Assembly (NCBI RefSeq): GCF_014205685.1
Contig: NZ_JACIIU010000008.1
Span: 55,282 to 119,281, forward strand
Reading direction: 5' to 3'
DNA length: 64,000 nt
Source: Paenochrobactrum gallinarii
GTDB lineage: Bacteria > Pseudomonadota > Alphaproteobacteria > Rhizobiales > Rhizobiaceae
Below, in pieces: positions 63,699 to 64,000 of the stretch (position 1 is the first letter of the stretch; every line of letters starts with the position of its first letter). The position numbers and the translations under genes were made by a program. The notes under the pieces were generated by a model. That model saw only the letters and a program-made list of their open reading frames with translations. It did not search any database and was not told the origin of the DNA.

Positions 63699-64000
63699 CG
63701 CCCGATGCCAAGCGGGATGCAGTTGTTCATGTCTGCCAGGAGTATGCCGTGAGCCAGCGTCGGGCGTGTGCCGTTTTATGTGTTGATCGATCAAGTGTGC
63801 GCTATCGTCGTAAGCGGCCTGATGATGCGCATATTCGTGAAGCAATGAAACAAGTGGCCTCCGAACGACGGCGCTTCGGTTATCGGCGTATTCACGTCAT
63901 GCTGAAACGACAGGGGATCATCATGAACTTGAAGAAGCTGCGTAGATTATATCAGGAAGAGAACCTAACTGTGCGCAAGCGTGGTGGGCGCAAACGAGCT
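63692..64000 (+). CDS. IS3-family OrfB transposase (partial, 3' end outside window)
   Basis: The first 103 codons of OrfB: MVTPDAKRDAVVHVCQEYAV, SQRRACAVLCVDRSSVRYRR and RRRFGYRRIHVMLKRQGI, the HTH_21 region that precedes the DDE core of IS3 transposases. The catalytic DDE residues lie beyond position 64000. The start overlaps orfA by 7 nt in the -1 frame, at the A7 run, so an OrfAB fusion made by frameshifting is expected. Confidence 0.88.
   Translation, partial: MVTPDAKRDAVVHVCQEYAVSQRRACAVLCVDRSSVRYRRKRPDDAHIREAMKQVASERRRFGYRRIHVMLKRQGIIMNLKKLRRLYQEENLTVRKRGGRKRA

Larger units (their letters stand above)
63373..64000 (+). mobile_element. IS3-family element (runs off right edge)
   Basis: The left end is taken as TGAGACCCGCAAACTCCTCC (from 63373), where similarity to the aminotransferase stops, followed by orfA and orfB in the IS3 two-frame layout. 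The right end is outside the window, so neither terminal repeats nor target duplication can be checked. Confidence 0.8.

Noticed and set aside
1..64000. CRISPR arrays, tRNA and rRNA genes
   Set aside because: No regularly spaced repeats, tRNA-like cloverleaf or rRNA sequence was noticed anywhere; reading by eye could miss a divergent tRNA.

Overview
The window looks like part of a repABC replicon (chromid or large plasmid) of an alphaproteobacterium in the order Hyphomicrobiales, probably Brucellaceae. The basis is a complete repA-repB-repC operon with its antisense RNA, an invasion-associated locus B protein, two ScfR-type regulators with an N-terminal helix-turn-helix and a Cys-rich tail, and general similarity to Brucella/Ochrobactrum proteins. 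By eye the base composition is near 50% G+C, lower than typical Brucella, which would fit a relative such as Pseudochrobactrum. The genus is inference.

Layout. 1-7.8 kb: a C-P lyase (phosphonate) locus on the minus strand, phnF, phnG-H-I-J-K-L-M (phnM runs off the left edge), phnN and the hexapeptide acyltransferase that often accompanies phn genes. Six of the genes are joined by overlaps of 1 to 11 nt. PhnJ lacks the four cysteines known from the E. coli enzyme. 8.0-8.6 kb: a sialyltransferase-like glycosyltransferase. 8.6-15.9 kb: a PccR-type regulator divergent from pccB-pccA-methylmalonyl-CoA mutase, which turns propionyl-CoA into succinyl-CoA. 16-23.7 kb: a TauE-type exporter, pyruvate carboxylase, a LysR regulator, and remnants of four decayed genes (MobA-like, molybdenum hydroxylase, diaminopropionate ammonia-lyase, aldehyde dehydrogenase). 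23.9-31.2 kb: an overlapping operon of a peptide-type ABC transporter and a CocE-family hydrolase. 31.3-36 kb: a GFA protein, IalB, a nucleoside hydrolase pseudogene, a membrane protein, a DMT exporter and a TauE exporter. 36.3-39.7 kb: a response regulator, a small membrane protein and a histidine kinase fused to a sodium/solute symporter. 39.7-46.6 kb: a second ScfR regulator divergent from a five-gene amide/branched-chain amino acid type ABC transporter. 46.7-48.5 kb: an SLC13 permease with RCK_C domains.

48.6-56.6 kb: a second branched-chain type ABC transporter with an arylformamidase-like hydrolase, divergent from a MarR regulator and a 2-aminobenzoate-CoA ligase-like enzyme. Together they suggest uptake and CoA activation of an aromatic acid such as anthranilate, but no ring-attacking oxygenase is present. 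56.6-60.7 kb: the repABC region, with palindromic partition-like sites upstream and a degenerate copy downstream. 61-64 kb: an AT-richer, IS-laden end with an IS5-type transposase broken by one stop codon, a uridine-kinase-like gene, and an aminotransferase cut short by an IS3-family element that runs off the right edge.

No tRNA, rRNA or CRISPR array was seen. The best candidates for unusual biology are the cysteine-poor PhnJ, the partition palindrome set around repABC, and the three-gene symporter-kinase signalling unit.
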